The notes under the pieces are model-generated. The model was not told where the DNA came from, did no database searches, and saw only the letters and a program-made list of their open reading frames with translations. This document shows positions 38,545 through 51,120 of a stretch of DNA of 64,000 bases, piece by piece (position 1 is the first letter of the stretch; every line of letters starts with the position of its first letter). The DNA lies in contig OX579634.1 of assembly GCA_951230915.1 (NCBI GenBank), forward strand, positions 11,000,725 to 11,064,724, given 5' to 3'. Both the position numbers and the translations under genes were made by a program. The DNA is from Antitrichia curtipendula (taxonomy: Eukaryota > Streptophyta > Bryopsida > Hypnales > Leucodontaceae).

Positions 38545-39458
38545 TTTTATGCCATGGTCCTGACTAAAACTATCATGTATAGTACAAGTACCAAATTTTG
38601 GAAAAAAATATATTTTCGGACACATGTAACCATAGGATCTTGTAGTATGGGTGACTTGAGAGCATATAGAAAAAAATTCAAAAAATTTCACTGTGTGGAT
38701 TACAAGATACAAGCTTTCAAATTTACTAAAATCATTTTTTTGGCCTTGTGAAAATACAAGCAACTACACTTCACAAGCTCACATTTGTATACAAAAATGT
38801 CCAAATAGTAAGCTTCTTTGGATTAATTCTTCAAGGCAAGTTGGCTATATGCTTGAAAATTTTCACATCATTTGGAATTGTACAACATATAGGAGAAAAA
38901 TAGTAAGTAGAAATAAGTGAATAATCATTCAAAATACATAATTGTTAACAATTTAATTATGGAATTGAAAAATGCCAATCCCAGTGGTTGCAGTGTTGTA
39001 ATAAGCAATCCATATACTATAATTTTATTTTTTTCCAAAAAATATTGAAAATTGAGTAAAACAAAGAACTTCAAAGTTTATTTTAGAATAGAGAATCCCA
39101 ATTGCTCTCAAACTAAAACTCCTCGTAACTTTTGACTCATTGATCAAAATGGAATTATTCAAATGTTTTCACAAATATAGAACTCTAGAAAAATCAATTT
39201 CAAATTTTTATTTCTGAAAAAAAATGATTTTATATGATCTGCCTGGACTGCCTATTTACCAAAAAAATAACATATTAGGCCATAATTTTTTACTCCTATT
39301 TCCAAATGTCATGAAATTTAGTGCATATGAAAGATATTCCTTGTCCCCACCTTCTATTAAAATCTCAGCCTAAAATATGCAAATCTCTGACTAGTCACAT
39401 ATACCTACCCAAAATTTCTATGTTGCCTAAAAACGCATACTTGTCTTTTAGGGGTTAA
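38545..39458. repeat. TTAACCCCTAAA-ended repeat, copy 5 (long form)
   Basis: It matches the long-form copies in order (ACCATAGGATCTTG, CAAGGCAAGTTGGCTA, CAATCCCAGTGGTTG) and ends CTTTTAGGGGTTAA. Its left end is eroded. Confidence 0.75.
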
Positions 39459-39510
39459 AACATTGCTTCGATAGCAATGACATTTGCACTATATGCACAT
39501 GCTAAAGGAA

Positions 39511-39512
<2 letters not shown>

Positions 39513-39570
<58 letters not shown>
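39513..39570. repeat. (AT)n microsatellite, about 29 units
   Basis: An uninterrupted AT dinucleotide run just right of a TTAACCCC-type repeat. Likely to be length-variable. Confidence 0.95.
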
Positions 39571-39573
<3 letters not shown>

Positions 39574-40104
39574 ATTATTTCCTGGAAAAGAATGGACCTT
39601 TCTTTTATTTAGAAGTAGATACAAAATTACAATTAACTTGGAAAATGAAATATTGGTCAAAATTTCTTGCTTTTCTCAAAGTAAAAAATTGGAAAGATAA
39701 CTTTCACTCTGTTATAGAAATCAGTCCTCCAAAAAGTTTTGCCATCTACATGCACTTTTAACACTGGTTTAGACATTCTTGCACTTGGAGCACATGTGCG
39801 ACATTGCACTTGGCTAGTACGGCATCTAAAATGCACAATTACAAATGTTGAGGGGAGGAGGAATTATTGAAAACTTCATTTGCTCTTAGTAGGAGAAATT
39901 GCTTGGCGAAAAGTTATCAAACACTCCATTTTTTATAATTACTTCATGAAAACCTTTCACACTTTTCACTCCACACTACTTTTAAGACATATTACTCTGC
40001 GCTTCACACTCAAGTACTTCTACATACCTAGAACTACAAGGTCAAAGAGCACTGCATAATATCATACTTCACTAGTACATATTCAAATCATTCTGCAGAC
40101 GTTC
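39571..40104. other. Sequence bordering CACTA transposon 2
   Basis: No gene of its own. The bases just left of 40,104 look like the original 3' end of the transposase-like gene at 42,284-45,463: reading across the insertion site continues in frame to a TAG at 40072-40074. Confidence 0.55.
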
Positions 40105-42289
40105 CACTAGTAGAAAAAGGGCTATCAATGACTAGCGTTTATGACTACATAACCAGTTATTTAGGACACTTATGACAACAGAATGACTACCTCCTGATTT
40201 TTGAATCAGAGTCATTTCGGACGAGTAATTTCGGACAAGGTAGTCATTTATTCTTTTTCATCTTGTTGCTGATGTGGAAGTTCATTGGGGTGTGATTATA
40301 TGGGGCAATTGACCTGGCAAGTGTTGCTGACGTGGTTTGTACACATGGAGGTTTACTATTGATTGATTTAGGAATGACTTGGCAAATGTCGGTGGCCAGT
40401 TTTGCTGACATGGAAGATTTAGGATCACCACTAAGTCATTTTGTAGTAATGATTTTGCTTGCAACTGTCATACTTTAGTCATTTTTGGAATCATTGTAGT
40501 CATTTAGAAAGGTTGGCATATCCTTTGGGAGTCATCTAGTAGTCATATGATAGTCATTGGTAATGATTTGGTAGACATTATTTAGTCATTTATATGTAAT
40601 TAGTTACACAGTAGTTGAATAGATGACTATTGCAGTCATTCATTAGTTATTTATAGTTGCAAACAAAGAGACAAGAAGTATGAGAATTTCAGAATACTTG
40701 TTAATGAATCATTTTGTACATTTATCATATAATTAGATGTATATGACTGCACTATAAATGAACTTCTTTGTTTTTCCACGCCATAATCTTTTCTTGCTTC
40801 TTGGTCCATTGAAAATTGTAGCCAATCAACAACTGAAACAATCAACAACAAAACCACAAATCAGCAAAACAACAAAACAACAAAGCAACAAAACTACACA
40901 ACTTTCCTACAAAATTGAAATAGAACAATAGAACAAAACAACAACACAACAGAACTGTACAACTTCCCTACAAAACTGCAAAAGAACAATAGAACAAAAC
41001 AACAACACAACAAAACTGTACAACTTCCCTACAAAACTGCAAAAGAACAATAGAACAAGACAACAACAGAACAGAACTGTACAACTTCCCTACAAAACTG
41101 CAAAAGAACAAGACAACAACAGAACAGAACTGTACAGCTTCCCTACAAAACTGCAAAAGAACAGTAGAACAAAACAACAACACTACAAAATCACTTATAC
41201 TTAAAGAAGATTGTAAGCTAAACCTTCAATATCTTAGGAAAAGTAGAGCAAATACAAGAGGAGAAAATGAAAAGATGTTTATAAGCAAGAAGAAAGAAGA
41301 ACAAGATGCAAGGAGGAGGCGGCTGCTACCCTAAACCCTAAATATAAATGAGAGAGATGAAATCTCCATCGTTCATCTTCAGCAGCTACAGCTGCAATCT
41401 GCAACTGCCACGTTATAATGTATTCTATGACTAAATAATGACTACGGAGTGACTGAACAATGATTAATAAATGAGATGTGCAGTTATAACGTACTACATG
41501 TCAGCCACCACAGAGGTAGAAAGGCGGTTGCCCTAAAATGTGGCGGCTGACCTAAAATTTGAACCATCCATTTGCTCTTGAGATACAATCTCACCCGTCT
41601 ATCTAAGCCATTGTAGAAAGAAACAACCTGATTTTTTCATTTGATCCATCGATCTGAACTTTCCATGTCAATTGTCCATCTGATCCATCCATCTAAGCCA
41701 TTCATCTGATCCATCCATTTCAATTGTTCATCTAATCCGTCCATCTAAGCCGTTCATTTGATCCATCCATCTAAGTTGTTCATCTGATCCATCCATCTAA
41801 ATTGTTCATCTAATCCATCTATCTAAGCTGTCCATTTGATTCATTCATCTTAACCATCCATCTAAGCCGTCCATTTGGCACTTAGTTTATGACTTGAAAA
41901 TGACTATAATACAAGCAATCCTTTATAGAGGTGTAGATTATAAAATTAATAAATTCAATTTCCACAGTGTCTTATTGTTAGTCATTTTTTTGTTTTACCA
42001 TAGTCATATATTGCGCTTAGTTTATTACAGCACAACTCAAGTATGACTCCGTACAGTCCACATCAACAACAGGGCCACAGAACATAGACTGAACCACAGA
42101 TGACACCAATTCTCGTTGTTGGTTTCATCTAGGCCTCATCCACTGTTCATGTGAATTACTATAAAATGACTGCAACTTGCTACATGTCATCTTTGGCAAC
42201 ATTTTAATGACTAGAAGTCATTGTTCAGTTGCTTCTTGGTAACTAGTCATTTTTTCACTGGTTACATTTGACCCTGTTTTCTACTAGTG
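40105..42289. mobile_element. Non-autonomous CACTA transposon 2
   Basis: The ends are CACTAGTAGAAAAAGGG (left) and the complementary ...CCCTGTTTTCTACTAGTG (right). The target duplication TTC is at 40102-40104 and 42290-42292. Subterminal zones are rich in GTCATT / AATGACT motifs. The interior holds a 60-base tandem array (40,900-41,190) and a diverged tandem of GATCCATCCATCTAAGC units (41,640-41,880). No transposase is encoded. It sits inside the 3' end of a transposase-like gene. Confidence 0.95.
40900..41190. repeat. Tandem repeat, unit about 60 bases
   Basis: Four to five units, each reading roughly ACAACTTCCCTACAAAACTG then CAAAAGAACAATAGAACAA then ACAACAACACAAC, with small length changes. 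Contained within CACTA transposon 2. Confidence 0.85.
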
Positions 42290-45200
42290 TTCGTCATCTA
42301 GGTTCTCCATCTGCATTGCCATATATTCCAGAAGATGCGCTTTAGCCTCTGGTGGAATGATCACTGTCTCCTCTGTATGCACACCATACACTGTAATCTT
42401 GGAATCTATAACATGACCACTTCTCCCTCGACGAGGGACATCTGTCCATGAATATATAGCGGCTTCCTTCTCGGTCCACTCCAACATCTCCCCAGATGGT
42501 TCCCACGTTGACTCCATACAGTTCGTGTACCTCACTCGGTTACTACCTGCTTCATCATGTGCCCTAGGTCTTATAGTAGGCCAATACCACAGGACCTTCA
42601 TCTTCGAGGCCCACGTCCCTTGACCGAATTCGAACACCTTCCCTAAAAAAAAAGGTACTCCTCCTCTTACTTCCGCTAGTTCTACGGTAAGGGCTACGTA
42701 TTGCCCTACAACAACGTCATTTTCTGGATTGAATGGAGGAAACGGATCTTCTTCTACATCTTTTTGTACCTCTAGTACAATTGCATTCCTTCTACCTCGA
42801 ATCCTCCCCCCAGTCACTCTTCGTGATGTTGCTTGTACAGGTCTATCTCTGCGAGGTTTGAAATACCCCCTTCTCTCAGGATTTGGCATTGCCGCCATAA
42901 TCCTGTCAACGGCAATACTCTCCGTCGTATTTCCATCCTCATCAGCAATTGCACTTGGAATTGTACCTCTTTCCACGTCAGAAACAATTTCATCATCCCT
43001 GTTCTAGTTGAAAACATCGCTAGGCCAAAATGATAAATCATGGACGCCTTCCCTATTTCGTTGTGGAAATTCCTCCAAATAGTCCTTGAACTGTTCTATT
43101 TCGTCCACCACTTCCATATTTTTGATCGGATTGAAGCCTCTGTCTATCATCTTCTTTTTATATGCAATGAACTTGTCCAATGCTTTCAATTCCCTCTGAT
43201 CAATTACAAACATCTCCGCGAATTCCAGTTTCTCTGCTACGCTAGGTAGTGAGTTTAGACACAAATGCCCTCCCGCTGGGCCCCACTCATCTGTGCAAAA
43301 ATGCTTGTGTTGCACACGGACCAACCCATTCTCCACATAAAACCTCATATGGTGTAGAAATGTGATGCTCGTCAGTGATTCTCCCCCTCGTAGTAAATGA
43401 GGTGTGATAAATGCCTTCCAGTTATGGACGTGCTCAAGCTTGCGAGCACTCACAAAAGCCTCTGTGTACGATGTTCCCTTTTCCACCAGCTGCAACATCT
43501 CTGTCAAAGTGTCTATGTCTCTCCTCTTCAGTACGTTCGAAATCACACTGAACCTCTAATCGATGTCTTCATGTGTGTGGCCCACTATCAAAAAACAAAG
43601 ATGCACTTCTTTGAAGAAACCAAGCCCAACTAGTGCAATACACATGGCAAACATGTAAGCGTTCTTGTTCTCCCTCGTGGTTTTATCTGCTTGAATCCTC
43701 AATGTCGGTGGCAATGACCCCTTCCTTCTCTGCACGTCGCATATGACGTTCATCACCAACGTTACGACTTGATTGCTATCATGCTTGTGGTGAGCATCTA
43801 TCCATACGTCCACATACAGGCCGATACCATGTACAAGTACACCACACAAATGAGTCTTCACAAACCGAGATTTGATGTTTTTCACGGTCTGCCTCATCTT
43901 CGGTATCATGGTCGTATTCTAATCCATACCGTCAACAATCAAACACATAAAGAAGTCTGGAGTGATCATCGCGAACCTCTTGAACAACCAATAATCTCGC
44001 CTCTCTTCCATTTGATATCAAATGTGCACCACATACAGCTCTTTTATCTTCACCTTTGCGACTGCATTTGTCGTTGATTCCATCCCACACTTATACTCCC
44101 AACAATGATAACACTTCAAAAATCAGGAGAAAAGTGGAATTTGCACATGCGGAAATTCCTTCCGCCAAAGCCGTCGAAATGAAGTCACTGACAACTCCGA
44201 ACCGTCCACTAGTTTCTTCACTTCTTCGTTCACATCCTGAAAAACATCCAACTTGCTGGTATTCATTGGCAACAGAATCAACGGTAGCACCGCATTGTCC
44301 ATTTTCCTCCGAATTGATCGATGGGGCTGTTGACAACCTGCTTCACTAAAAAAAACATTGAGGCTTTCCCTAGCTACTGACATTTTTGCACTTTCCTTGT
44401 GCTGACAACTATTTCCATGAACGGCTGCCACTCTGCCATATACAGCATGTGATGTCTTCAATTGCTTCAAACGCCTCTGAGAATAACCCAACGCCGCGGC
44501 GTAGCATGCAGTGCACACGACCCTGCCATCTAGTTTTGTCACGTACTTGTCTCTTGTCGGACCCTCTGTGCAAGTGTAAAAGGCATTCAACATTTGCATT
44601 ATTCAAGTAGCACGAGCTTTGTACTTTTGTCCCCAAGTCATATATCGTTGGTCCAATATATATTTTGCATCTACATCACGCAGGCAATTGCGTTTACATG
44701 CTCCCCTTTCCTTTGCACACATAACATTGTCCAGAGTAACTTTTTGACTAGAGGACTCTCCCCTCTCCCGTGGACTTCTCATCCTTGCCCTTCAATTTGC
44801 CATTGAATACCTCCTCCTCGGTGTAAGCTCAGGTAGTCCTTCTACTCTTGTGAAATCCGCAGTGCTACCTTTAGAGCCTTGCGTTATAGGAGAAATTCTT
44901 TCTTGTGTACTTCTTCCACCTTGACTTGGTGGCGTGCATTCAGAAATGCTTTGGTTCTCTTCTATGTCATGAAAATCATACTGTGGCCCTGGAACAGGAG
45001 GAAAAGAGAAATTATGCTCCTCCCTCGTATTTGTTGCCGTTGTTCTCACCTCGTAGGGATTTGCAGAACAAACTGAAGCACGACGCCATTGTATAATTTT
45101 ATCCACACAGTCTTCCATTGTCTTCCCTACCAATTCACCAACCCATTATGTTTCATGTACAGTATGTGTGACACGAACCACAATCTCGAAAGGACTTAAT

Positions 45201-45463
45201 TTCTCTTGATGAAGTTCATCGCCACATGCAAAATTTGTATCCACCACGCCCACCCCTACAACTCGACCTTCGTCTCCAAGAAATTGAACCATGCCATTGG
45301 TAGTTTGGAATTCTCCATCCACAGATACATGATCTCCTTCTTCAAATAGTCTTCCTCGTACCACACGCGCCAATCTTTCCCCTACGCTCCTTCGCTCTGT
45401 AGCAACCAATGTTGTCGCTACCGCATTGAATACCACTGGACTTCCAAATGCTTCTGATGCCAT
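42284..45463 (-). pseudogene. Transposase-like gene (HTHEDID / DUF7869-type), eight in-frame stops
   Basis: One minus-strand frame runs from ATG 45463 to 42284, 1,060 codons, without a frameshift. It is interrupted by stops at 45146 (TAA), 44792, 44603, 44123 and 44018 (TGA), and 43919, 43556 and 43004 (TAG). Across the stops the protein reads sensibly. A Cys-containing region (VVCTACYAAALGYSQRRLKQ) comes first. Then come LIVDGMD (Asp 511), RIQADKTTRENKN (Asp 593) and VGHTHEDID (Glu 632), a DDE-like spacing. A C-terminal basic and chromo- or BAH-like part (VVVGQYVALTVELAEV) follows. The VDGMD / HTHED signature recalls uncharacterised DUF7869-type proteins of plants and animals; a transposase function is inferred. 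CACTA transposon 2 interrupts its 3' end. Confidence 0.85.
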
Positions 45464-48400
45464 TTTCCAGCTTCACGAGTGATATGTAATACTCATGTAT
45501 TTGGTGCAGAGATTTGTAATTCAATATCTTCACAAATCACTATCCTCTCTGTGTTTTCATTCACACAGTACACAATAAAAAAGTGATCCTGGATAAATTT
45601 CAAAGAACAATGAAACCCACACGACCATGGCTACTTTTTAAGCCCTCATAAAAAATACTACAAAAACAAATCCAATGTTTTTCTTTCTTTTTTCCCTTCA
45701 TTTGCTTCATCAAATGTCTGCAAATGTACTTATCCATCAGATTGAAGCAAGCACTGCATGTTCTTCATACAACTTCCACATAATGAATTTTCATCAACCT
45801 CACTATTTTAAATGTCCATTTCATTCAACTGCATAACACAAACAATCTACATATACAAGGTTACATTACTTTTTATTGTATTAATTATTAATGATGTTTT
45901 ATAAGTGCACAGTTTCTATACTAATATGCTTGTATTTTTAACTACAAACATCGTACAAAATCGTTGGAATCCTAGTACATTGGCCACTACATTGTTAACA
46001 TACAAACAACAAAATACCATTACAACTTCTACTTCATGCGAGATAACATTCATAACATTTGCCATGCTCTCTTTTTTTCTAAAGGTTTTCATGTGAAAGT
46101 TCAAATCCCAAAGCCTATTTATCTAAGTTGCTAATTTGTAAATGCCATATGCCTCTCAAAAAATCACTGGGCTGTACACATACTTTAAAGAAACGCGACA
46201 TGAGGGTGATAAGTTCTACCAATTTCTTGTGATACTTCTGTAGTACATACTTTTATTCCATATGTTGGTAGACAACCAGCATGAACGTCTTGTATACTCT
46301 CTATATCCTCCACTTACATGTGAATACAAACATTGTGGTCCTAGAAACCAATAAGGATTCATACTCTTCAAATGCTAAATTATAATCATTGTTATTCTTT
46401 ATGACTTCTTCCAATATGTTGAATGAATGAACAACTGCTGCATATGCATTATTTTTTGCTATTTCACTTACATCCATAACATTTCATGCTTCTCTCCAAG
46501 AGTTTCTAAGAACTATTGCAATTCACATTATAAACATTTCATGGACACTTTTGCCTTCAACTGCAAAAGAATAAGACAAGGATTGATGAAAATGTGGCTT
46601 TTACAAACGTACTTTTCCATAAAATCAGTTAGTTTCAATGCACTTCGGGATATAAAAGAGTTCCACGAGTAATTAGTTAGCCCCAAAACTAGAAGTACTT
46701 CTTTCAGTTTACTAACAACACTAATAAATATTTGAAAGACAAATACGAATCAAACAATGATTTATGTCTCATGTCCCTCCGTTCATTGTCGCATTAATCT
46801 TATCTTAAACAACATTACAAAAAAAAATTACAAACCACAATCTTACCACACCGTAGGATATTTGCAGTGTAGATGTTCAAAATAATTTTTTTGTTTTCAA
46901 TCTTTTTGTTTTCAATCTTTCTTTAATACATTTAAAAAACTTTGAATGTATGTATCTCATTTTATTCGCCAATAACACATATTGCATTTTTAATGAATTA
47001 TGTTGCATACTTCAACCTATAATAAAGGAAGAAAGTGCAACAAAACACACTTCTTTTACAATCCTCTAAAATTACTCACTCCACCCAAATAATCTATTCA
47101 TTTTTGCCTTAATTTTTAGTTTATAATAATGTTGAAAATTCCACTTTGTGACATTGTCAACATGTAAGATTAGTTTTCAAATTCCTATTTGGAATGCACA
47201 AAACCATTTCTAGTAATAGTTCCTCTATATTCCATGCAATCATTCAGTACATGACAAATGAAATGACTAGAGAGGTGAATTCATTGTTCACTATTTAATT
47301 TCTTATGTCTTTGAATTCTTCCTGGTTCAAAGAGGTGATGCTCTAGGAGGGTAGATTAAAGGATTGCACATGGTCTATGACATATACTAAATGCATACAA
47401 AATGGCAACTTCACACTCAAAAATGAATTGACCATTGCTATTCCTCGAAAACGCCCAGAAAATCCTATTTCTCAAAATTCTAAAACTATATTTCAAATAA
47501 GGTGTCATAAAATTTGCAAAATTTCTATAAAAGCAATGAACTCAACTTATAGCGCAAAATTGGTTTTCAGAATGTCTTCTCGGACGTAATCAAGACATTC
47601 TGTCAAAATTAATGATCATTTTCAAACAAAGTAGGTAATAAATTACATATACTTTCAGAATTGAAGGTAAAACTAGAATATGAATAAATCGAGCATGGAA
47701 TTCAAAAACATTAATCACAGCGGTGCAATAGTTCTTTTCAATAACTGAACGCATTCCGCTATTGCTTATTAAAATTAGTGAATTTTGCATTCGAAAATAC
47801 AATGACCAAGTCTTATTTTTGGAATTTATTTATAGTGCCTACAGGACAAGACTGTCCAAAAATACCTCATCACTAATCTACATGGAATAAATAGAGTATT
47901 CCTTCTTCCACAGCAATGCTTTATTTGAGTTTATTTTTATTTTTCACACTTCCAATAGTTTTCTGTGAATTTTTCAGCAATCTCCATTTAGGTTTGCAAG
48001 TGGCATAACTTGTACATGTAGGCATTCAATGAAATACAAAAGATATATCCATATCAAGCACTATATAAATATTAGTCTTCACAAAAATGATTAAAAAATT
48101 AGTAAAACAAAAACAAAGCATAGGAACCAAGACACAAACATCTTGCATATGGAAGTGGTCCCCTTTTACATCAACCAAGCTCTACAATCAATCATTAAAC
48201 ATAGGTACATTTTAATTTTTTTTTTTACAGCACTTCATTTTTTATAATATAACTTCACAATTTTGGAAATTCACGTTACCACTTTGTCTTCTAGGGTTTT
48301 ACATATAGAGGACCGAGACCCTTCTTTCAGCTCTTCTGAGTTCATTCAAAAATAATTAAGTACCCCAAATTCTGAGATATTATTCAAGGAACAAATTGTA

Positions 48401-49010
48401 ACATCTTCCTTTAAGTTACATGCGCTTCAGAGTACTTTAATTATTAAAAAAACACAAACATAATACTTTGCCATTGAAAGATTATGACGTTTGATGAAAA
48501 GGGAATTAAGAATGAAGAAATTATTTTGAGCTCTGTACTCTACTTTGTAAATATCAAATTAAAAAACTAGATTGAGTAACAAATATGAGGCTAACAAACA
48601 CAAAAATAAAAACCACAATTGATTTATAGATTCTCAAAATTGTTAAAATTTCAATGTGTTTGTAAGTCACTCTTAACCTATTATTCACACACATATATGT
48701 GACTTACAATTGACTCAAACTTCCAAAAATAAATGGAATTCATTGAATGCTTACCAACTACTTCGTAGATTTTATTGTGGTACGTCAAACACGTGCACTC
48801 TCAATCTATATAGAACGCAAAAACTTCTTGTTTTCAATACCATAATTTTCCAAAGATTAAAGAACTTTCCATTGTTCAAAGGAAAAATGTAAAGATTTGT
48901 TATTCAAGTTTGTAAATTTAAGTTATTTATACTTCTAAATAAAAAAACACTTTTTAAAATTAATTCAATTTGACATTCATGAAACCTCAATATCATGTTC
49001 TGTCCAAATA
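45464..49010. other. AT-rich spacer
   Basis: No supported gene or element ends seen. The part next to 45,463 would be the promoter side of the transposase-like gene. Confidence 0.45.
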
Positions 49011-49616
49011 ACTACACTGAAATTGGTAAATAGTGTTGGGTGATAATTAGTGTTGTTCCCTGTTTTTTACCCCCAACACTATTTTCCAACTTATGTGCAA
49101 ATAGTGTAAGGGCATTTAACTCCCGCAATCAAATTCTGACCCTTTCTTAGGAAATTCTAACATTAAATGTTTTTTGGGGTGTGTGGAGGGCCGTTTCGGG
49201 CCTGTTCCCGGCGCTGTTCCCCCGACAGTAAAAGAACGGCCGCTGTCAGAAATTTTTAAGGAAAAAAAAAAAAAAAAAATTCTTAAAATCTTAAAATCAA
49301 AAAAAAGGAAAAAAAAAATTATACTTTTGAAAAAAAATTATTTTATATGACGTGGCAGTCCCTCTGCCACGTCACGCAGCTGCTGCGGCGCAGTTCCAGA
49401 CAGTTTCAAAGTCTGGAACCCTTGGAGAACTTGCAGCCTTCCACATGGGCTGAAAAACATATAATGTTTCTACCTCCCGTCGTCAAAATTTTTACTATAG
49501 AGCTCAAATAGTGTTGGAATGGGTAAATAATGTTCTAACACTAACTTTGCAAATCACAATTAGTGTTAGGTGGGACAATTAGTGTTGCCAACACTATTTA
49601 CCAATTTTAGTGTAGT
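49011..49616. mobile_element. MITE with ACTACACT ends, carrying a nested element
   Basis: The left end ACTACACTGAAATTGGTAAA and the right end TTTACCAATTTTAGTGTAGT form inverted repeats of about 29 bases with one difference. AGTGTTG/CAACACT phrases repeat inside. Its middle is occupied by a second inverted-repeat element. Confidence 0.82.
49159..49468. mobile_element. Nested MITE with TCT target duplication
   Basis: The inverted ends are AACATTAAATGTTTTT and AAAAACATATAATGTT. TCT flanks both sides (49156-49158 and 49469-49471), a 3-bp duplication as in PIF/Harbinger elements. The interior has a hairpin-like GTGGCAGTCCCTCTGCCACG and poly-A tracts. A related left end is at 19,538. Confidence 0.75.
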
Positions 49617-50808
49617 CCTTCATGTACAGGCCCTTCTTCAATGGTAATCCCTTAGTGGGTGTTTCGTCCATATGTACTTACATGTATTTAAAAGAATCAT
49701 TATAAGCAATAAGTTGATAAACAATTCCTACAGATATTTTGTGAAACTTAATTCATGGTGTTCTGTTTTGCCAAAAATTAAGGTGTGTGACTAAGCTACT
49801 GTGTTATATAAACAACAACCCTGTTAAACCAATTCTGACACATAAATAGATTTTATGCCCTTCAATGTACCAATGAACCAAAATTTTACGGTAAAGAAGG
49901 TGGTCTCTTTTAATGACCACTGCATTTAATCCCTGAATGCATAAGTCATGTTCTAAGTTTCTTGGAATGTTTTCTATATTAAACAAGAAGCCCACATTTT
50001 AAAAAGTTGAGTTCATTTAATCTTTAATTATAACCATAGAAATTTGAACTAAGCATGGTCAATATCATATGGAGAAACAAAACATAACAATATCATTTAA
50101 AGACTGATAGATTCTAATGTTTGATCGTGAGAGTGTTGAAACTACGAAACTCTTTCAGCTTTCTTTTCGCATGTCAAAAACAAAAACTTAGTTACAAAAA
50201 TAATATGAGTTGGAACAAGCAAACATGCATGATCTCAATTAATTATTAGTTTCTCAAAGCCTTAACCATAATTGTTTCTAATCACTTCCTAGTGTGATTT
50301 TTCTTCAAAAATGTAGTGTATTTCAAACTCATTTCCAAGAGCCCTCAACATTACACAAAGTCAAAATTGCCAAAGGTACCCTTCAGCAAAATGTTTAACA
50401 ATACAATTGTAGTCACTCATTTTCAAAATTATAATTCTGATGCTAAAACCAGACTTTTAAAACAACTTTGAAGGAAATGTTAGATATTGAAAACAACAAC
50501 TTTTTTGGACCTTAATTTCATTCACAGAGTTCCCGACACTAGAATTTAACGCCATGGGCATTCAAGGATAAAACTCCTACAGAGAAGGTCTAAATATTAT
50601 TAAAATTCTGGTGTTCGATCCTCGTTTCTATACTCTTGCAACGAAATTGTTTCAAAGACATTAAGTTCGGTCCCCAAAAAGCCTAACAACTCTTCCATGG
50701 AATTTACAAGAACACAGTCCCCCAACTGACTCGCAATTTAAGGAAGGAGGCTTTGAATTCGCTTGGGCATTAAGAACCGCCCTATAAATGCCTCCTGAAT
50801 GAAACGAG
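49617..50808. other. AT-rich spacer
   Basis: No gene supported. Confidence 0.4.
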
Positions 50809-51120
50809 GTGATCTTTAAATGGAAAAAAGTGATCCTTCAATTGACCGCTATTAATAGTGGTGTGAAAGAATTAGAAAAAAAGGGGTCCCCGCCAATCAT
50901 TGGTTTTGCTTTTTCCCATCTTGCAAGTGAGCGCTTTATGGAAGACCTAATGTCACAAATAGGAACCTACGATACATGTACTTCAAAAATCCATAACAAA
51001 TTCAATATTGCTTCAAAAAATATGAAACCACTCCTGTTGGATTCCTCGTCTTTTTTTCTATCTTTGAAAAATGAATTAAAAATACTACCGACCAAGCAAG
51101 CATACGGAAAATGCATATGA
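50809..51120 (+). pseudogene. Truncated copy of the ORF at 52,782
   Basis: About 305 bases nearly identical to 52,782-53,088. The frame breaks right after GKCI, where the two copies part company. An in-frame TGA lies nine bases before the matching start, so there is no upstream coding extension here. It is best read as a fragment duplicated from, or with, the longer copy. Confidence 0.7.

Noticed and set aside
39477..39761. A 94-codon frame across the AT microsatellite
   Set aside because: Much of it is translated (AT)n giving Tyr-Ile repeats.
42729..44077. Plus-strand frames opposite the transposase-like gene
   Set aside because: They are antisense shadows; the motifs and long continuous frame are on the minus strand.
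42284..45463. Stop codons repaired by U-to-C RNA editing
   Set aside because: Such editing is known from organelles of some seedless plants, but this is nuclear transposon DNA with spliced nuclear genes around it; mutation is the simpler account.
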